Assembly (NCBI RefSeq): GCF_000418325.1
Contig: NC_021658.1
Coordinates: 11,918,001 to 11,982,000 of the forward strand
Direction: 5' to 3'
Source of the DNA: Sorangium cellulosum So0157-2
Lineage (GTDB): Bacteria; Myxococcota_A; Polyangia; Polyangiales; Polyangiaceae
DNA length: 64,000 bases
Of the stretch, positions 63,267 to 64,000 are shown piece by piece. Under the pieces are notes generated by a model, which was given only the letters and a program-made list of their open reading frames with translations, made no database searches and was not told the origin of the DNA. The translations under genes were made by a program, and so were the position numbers. Every line of letters begins with the position of its first letter. Within the stretch, counting starts at the first letter, position 1.

Positions 63267-63779
63267 ATGTCCCACGGTTCAGGAAAATCGTACGCGCCCG
63301 AGTTCGTCGCCGCGCTCAAGGAGGCGGGGTTCGACTTCTTCGCGGGCGTGCCCTGCTCGCTCTTGAAGGGCCTGGTCTCGCAGCTCGAGGCCGACAGGGA
63401 CGCCCGCTACGTCTCGGCGACCCGCGAGGACAGCGCGATCGGGATGGCGTTCGGCGCCTGGCTCGGCGGCCGGCTGCCGATGGTCCTGATGCAGAACTCC
63501 GGGCTCGGCGTCTCCGTCAACGCGCTGGCCTCGCTCAGCACGATGTACGAGGTGCCCACGCTGCTCGTCATCTCCTGGCGCGGCGAGGGCGGCAACGACG
63601 CCCCGGAGCACATCATGATGGGCGAGATCATGCTCCCCATCCTCGATCTGATGAAGATCCAGCACCGCGTCCTCCGCGGCGGCGAGCCGATGGGCCCGCA
63701 GGTCGGGTGGGCGAAGGACGTCATGCTCTCCACGAGGCAGCCGGCGGCGCTCATCGTCCCGGCGGGGGTGCTCGAATGA
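63267..63779 (+). CDS. Phosphonopyruvate decarboxylase, alpha (N-terminal) subunit
   Basis: The product is 170 residues, corresponding to the pyrophosphate-side half of a TPP decarboxylase. Seen: FFAGVPCSLLKGLV, the TPP-activating Glu in SATREDSAIGMAFG, and QNSGLGVSVNALASLSTMYEVPTLLVISWRGE. Normally AepY is one chain of ~380 residues; here the beta half follows with an ATGA overlap. Family knowledge: it decarboxylates phosphonopyruvate to phosphonoacetaldehyde and pulls the unfavourable PepM reaction forward. Sulfopyruvate decarboxylase (ComDE) is split in the same way, but adjacency to PepM favours phosphonopyruvate. Confidence 0.87.
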   Translation: MSHGSGKSYAPEFVAALKEAGFDFFAGVPCSLLKGLVSQLEADRDARYVSATREDSAIGMAFGAWLGGRLPMVLMQNSGLGVSVNALASLSTMYEVPTLLVISWRGEGGNDAPEHIMMGEIMLPILDLMKIQHRVLRGGEPMGPQVGWAKDVMLSTRQPAALIVPAGVLE

Positions 63780-64000
63780 ACAAGCTCGAAGCGCTCAAGG
63801 TGTTCACGGCGGCGGTCGGCAAGGACGATCTCGTGGTCTGCTGCAACGGCATGATCGGCCGCGAGCTCTACACGACGCAGGACCGGCCCTCGAATTTCTA
63901 CATGATCGGCTCGATGGGGCTCGGCCTGTCGATCGGCCTCGGCCTCGCGCTCGCGCAGCCGCGCAAGCGGATCTTCGTGCTCGACGGCGACGGCAACGTC
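63776..64000 (+). CDS. Phosphonopyruvate decarboxylase, beta (C-terminal) subunit, partial
   Basis: The window ends after 75 codons. The protein begins MNKLEALKVFTAAVGKDD; then MIGSMGLGLSIGLGLAL and the TPP diphosphate/Mg motif start FVLDGDGNV. ATG overlaps the alpha-subunit stop by 4 nt, ensuring stoichiometric translation. It completes the active site formed with the alpha subunit. The remainder, and any transaminase or glycosyltransferase genes downstream, lie outside the window. Confidence 0.87.
   Translation, partial: MNKLEALKVFTAAVGKDDLVVCCNGMIGRELYTTQDRPSNFYMIGSMGLGLSIGLGLALAQPRKRIFVLDGDGNV

Noticed and set aside
58049..63319. A minus-strand open frame of about 1756 codons spanning methyltransferase, halogenase-like gene and PEP mutase
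   Set aside because: It crosses several genes with clear motifs on other frames or strands; its sequence is Ala/Arg/Glu/Asp/His/Val-rich without domains. It is a codon-bias artefact.
63267..64000. Sulfopyruvate decarboxylase (ComDE) for coenzyme M synthesis
   Set aside because: Split subunits would fit, but the adjacent PEP mutase domain predicts phosphonopyruvate as substrate. It is retained as an alternative only.

Overview
This is a 64 kb stretch of a very GC-rich, densely packed chromosome. Gene content points to a myxobacterium of the Polyangiales (Sorangium/Chondromyces-like). The signs are two multidomain Ser/Thr kinases (one fused to PEGA and formylglycine-generating-enzyme-type domains), many Cys-rich or Gly/Ala/Pro-rich lipoproteins, a REC + DUF4388 response regulator, an FHA/GAF sigma-54 activator, a CndH-like flavin halogenase relative and several GC-rich minisatellites. 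This placement is inference from gene content; there is no rRNA marker in the window. No tRNA, rRNA, CRISPR array, prophage or insertion sequence was recognised.

Layout. 0-6.6 kb: the end of a parvulin-type isomerase, a KamA-type radical SAM aminomutase, a kinase-PEGA-FGE fusion and a PccB-type carboxyltransferase. 6.9-8.3 kb: a lipoprotein, an intrinsic terminator and a large minisatellite. 8.5-14.7 kb: a collinear run rng/rne - pilZ - ribE - ribBX - ribH - nusB, which combines RNA turnover, a possible c-di-GMP effector, the late riboflavin pathway and antitermination. 14.7-19.1 kb: mutS2 translationally coupled to a sigma-54 activator. 19.2-25.1 kb: a secreted glycine-rich membrane protein, gpsA, lipoproteins and an unusual LepB. 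25.2-27.6 kb: convergent tdh and kbl, the threonine-to-glycine pathway. 27.8-33 kb: envelope genes, including a lipoprotein gene broken by a 213-bp duplication, a DUF4331 protein and a TPR lipoprotein. 33-44 kb: an endonuclease/exonuclease/phosphatase-family protein, a polysaccharide deacetylase, a repeat-bearing membrane protein, a ComF-like protein, a GYF-domain protein and an alginate-export-type porin. 44.3-53.3 kb (minus strand): a coupled run mnmA - lipoprotein - kinase - rlmD - small CxxC protein - tilS - ftsH, rich in tRNA/rRNA modification. 53.5-59.6 kb: a response regulator, two repeat elements, a CPBP protease, purQ, a zinc-ribbon protein and a frameshifted DNA methyltransferase. 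59.7-64 kb: a CndH-like flavin halogenase divergent from a [2Fe-2S] ferredoxin, then the start of a phosphonate biosynthesis operon (PEP mutase-nucleotidyltransferase fusion plus a two-subunit phosphonopyruvate decarboxylase) that runs off the window.

The most promising material is the right end. The phosphonate operon encodes a PEP mutase with a lyase-like Cys in its signature loop, fused to a nucleotidyltransferase that has lost the usual Arg of its NTP-binding loop. It sits next to a halogenase-like flavoprotein and a ferredoxin. Secondary points are a minisatellite core shared between an intergenic array (17/19-bp periods) and a coding array (multiples of 3), a RibBX protein with altered metal sites in both domains, and two genes interrupted by frameshifts.
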